From assembly GCF_011044175.1 (NCBI RefSeq), contig NZ_CP049057.1:697501-761500 (forward strand): DNA of 64,000 nt, given 5' to 3'. This stretch comes from Rasiella rasia (GTDB lineage: Bacteria; Bacteroidota; Bacteroidia; Flavobacteriales; Flavobacteriaceae). Made by a program: the position numbers and the translations under genes. The notes under the pieces are model-generated. The model did not search any database, was not told the DNA's origin, and was given only the letters and a program-made list of their open reading frames with translations. Shown one piece after another: positions 62,982 through 64,000 of the stretch; position 1 is the first letter of the stretch, and the number at the start of each line of letters is the position of its first letter.

Positions 62982-63255
62982 AAAGCCTAACAACGTATAT
63001 AATTTATGGCTTAGAGGGTTAAGAGAATTAAACTTCCTACATTTTTTCACTAACTTGTCATTCGGATAAGACCGGCGAGGCTTGCCATCCGAAACAGCGC
63101 TTTTACTCTGGCTAATTTGAAAAATTTGGCTAAATCAAGCGCTCAACGCTCAATTCACTTTAGAAATCATAGTCTAGGGTGGATTTCGTAAGAAGGGCTC
63201 ATTAAGCCACCCTAGCAAGCAAAGACGCCACAAATCATATACAAGACCGTTAGCC
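62982..63255 (+). repeat. attC of cassette 47 (274 bp, long family)
   Basis: Box AAAGCCTAAC is an exact reverse complement of (G)TTAGGCTTT. Arms GTATATAATTTATGGC and GCCACAAATCATATAC; shares the CTAGGGTGG/CCACCCTAG stem with the attCs of cassettes 6 and 24. Confidence 0.9.
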
Positions 63256-63267
63256 ACAAGTTTAGAA

Positions 63268-63711
63268 ATGAACAACTTAATTAAAAAGATATCTGAAAAT
63301 CTGACTGAGCGACATCCGTATATTGATTTCAAAATCAAAGAAGATAATTCATTATTAATTGAATCTAAAAGTAGCAACGGATTTGAAATTTTGATACAAC
63401 ATTCTGAAAGAGAAAATACTATTCACTTCAATTCCTGGCATTTCCATTTTGAAAACACCAAAGACGGGAAAAATGAATTGATAGATTATATAATTTTCGG
63501 AATGTCCAAACATGGTAGATTAAAAACCTATTCAAGAAACGGAAAGGAATATAAATGGACTTTTGAGACTCTGAATGAAAATGATGGAAATTGGTACTCA
63601 GCTGGAACAACTGGATTGATTAATTTAAATTTTTGGCAAAAATCAGAAATTAATTACTATCAGAATGATTTGATTGACATTAATGAATTGAAAGAAAAAA
63701 CCAGTGGCTAA
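63268..63711 (+). CDS. Cassette 48: small cytosolic protein of unknown function
   Basis: A 147-residue protein with an N-terminal helix (NNLIKKISENLTERHPYIDF) and a beta-rich middle (SNGFEILIQHSERENTIHF, WHFHFENTKDG). No signal peptide. It resembles the size and style of immunity proteins, but no family is recognised. Start 19 bp after the junction; stop TAA in the attC box (GGC TAA C). Confidence 0.7.
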   Translation: MNNLIKKISENLTERHPYIDFKIKEDNSLLIESKSSNGFEILIQHSERENTIHFNSWHFHFENTKDGKNELIDYIIFGMSKHGRLKTYSRNGKEYKWTFETLNENDGNWYSAGTTGLINLNFWQKSEINYYQNDLIDINELKEKTSG

Positions 63712-63919
63712 CACCGCATATAATACAGCGGTCACATTGCTAAGTAAATTGTATTTCCTATAATTAATCGTAAATTAGTCCATCGGATAAAACTGATAGG
63801 CGGCGCCACTGCCCACGGCTGATTCGCACGCTGCGCTTCCCACTTTCGCTGACGCAAAATGTTGGCACTGCCGAAGCAGCCGCTCAAGACCCGCCGTATC
63901 ATATGCAAAACCGTTATGT
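63704..63919 (+). repeat. attC of cassette 48 (216 bp, CAGCGG family)
   Basis: Box GTGGCTAAC is the reverse complement of (G)TTAGCCAC. Arms CCGCATATAATACAGCGG and CCGCCGTATCATATGC. Confidence 0.9.
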
Positions 63920-63925
63920 GTAATT

Positions 63926-64000
63926 ATGAGAAACACACTTCTACTTTTAATATTTTCTTTGATTTTGAGTTGCAAACCAAGTAACTCTATTAATACCAAA
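63926..64000 (+). CDS. Cassette 49: lipoprotein, N-terminus only
   Basis: The first 25 codons after junction 63913^63914: a signal with lipobox (LIFSLILSC, Cys near residue 16), then KPSNSINTK, running off the window. Its cassette starts TTATGTGTAATT. No function can be given. Confidence 0.7.
   Translation, partial: MRNTLLLLIFSLILSCKPSNSINTK

Larger units (their letters stand above)
20338..64000 (+). mobile_element. Integron-like gene-cassette array (continues past the window)
   Basis: A recombinase, an attI-like junction and 48 complete cassettes plus part of a 49th. Junctions (last G of each attC) are 21538, 23012, 23486, 23847, 24613, 24974, 26215, 26575, 28110, 29463, 29826, 30689, 32053, 32667, 33028, 33615, 33977, 34613, 35522, 37087, 37941, 39185, 41157, 41950, 43541, 43977, 44339, 45051, 45413, 47323, 48936, 51456, 52218, 52654, 54531, 55435, 56186, 56547, 57291, 57652, 58396, 59259, 59620, 59981, 60342, 61589, 62395, 63249 and 63913. 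Each is G^TTRRRY-like. In each cassette the last box before the inverted-repeat region is the reverse complement of its own first bases. Nearly all genes point away from the recombinase. Confidence 0.9.

Noticed and set aside
22885-63919. CRISPR array
   Set aside because: The repeats are 65-275 bp, imperfectly palindromic, differ in their ends in step with the neighbouring DNA, and are separated by genes of 0.4-2.5 kb. No cas genes are seen.

Overview
The window reads as a chromosome segment of a marine-type Flavobacteriaceae bacterium (Bacteroidota). The grounds are YfhO, a DUF4834-like protein, a serine-palmitoyltransferase-like enzyme, a type IX secretion C-terminal sorting domain, many SPII lipoproteins, AT-rich DNA, and several promoters of the Bacteroidota form (TTTG or a close variant, 19 bp, TAnnTTTG).

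Positions 1 to about 20.2 kb are ordinary chromosome: a GT4 glycosyltransferase overlapping a YfhO-family membrane protein, an outer-membrane transporter-like protein, a GNAT enzyme, a cell-wall amidase, PLP enzymes (SPT-like, cysteine/cystathionine synthase, threonine aldolase), an S9 prolyl oligopeptidase lipoprotein, YbaB/EbfC, a periplasmic thioredoxin, an OmpA-family protein, a YegP-like protein, a large zinc metalloprotease, and prfB with its intact +1 programmed frameshift (CTT TGA C).

From 20.3 kb to the right edge the DNA is an integron-like gene-cassette array. It starts with a tyrosine recombinase (20338-21510), then an attI-like junction at 21538^21539, then 48 complete cassettes and the start of a 49th. 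Each cassette begins with TTRRRY-type bases (preceded by G) and ends in an attC-like element. That element opens with a box that is the reverse complement of the cassette's own first 6-10 bases, and closes with ...ACCGTT at the next junction. The attC-like elements are mostly 130-275 bp imperfect inverted repeats with arms of the type AACAACG(C/T)ATA ... TAT(G/A)CAA(A/G)ACCGTT. The recombinase is not a typical IntI: it has the R-K-H-R-H-Y catalytic set, but the region between the beta-hairpin and the HxxR box is too short to hold the IntI-specific insertion. It also has an N-terminal extension, and it is transcribed toward the array. To my knowledge this combination in Bacteroidota is not a textbook system, and it is the main discovery candidate.

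Cassette cargo: 33 complete gene-bearing cassettes (plus the partial 49th), 13 copies of a roughly 361-bp recurrent cassette without a normal gene (three in tandem at 59260-60342), and two apparently identical 436-bp cassettes holding a stop-riddled reading frame. Recognisable cargo includes a TIR-like (CAP12-type) protein with a small partner, a SEFIR-domain protein, three PD-(D/E)XK nuclease-like proteins, a HEPN-like protein, a reverse-oriented toxin-antitoxin-SecB-chaperone (TAC) module with consensus promoter and operator, a ParDE-like pair with its own promoter, a four-gene AraC/NTF2-like/YHS/SPW cassette, an LRR protein with a T9SS sorting domain, an alpha/beta-hydrolase, an LprI-like protein and many secreted proteins or lipoproteins of unknown function. 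Most cassette genes start 10-40 bp after the junction, and several take their stop codon from the attC box itself, so they probably depend on read-through transcription. A minority carry their own promoter.
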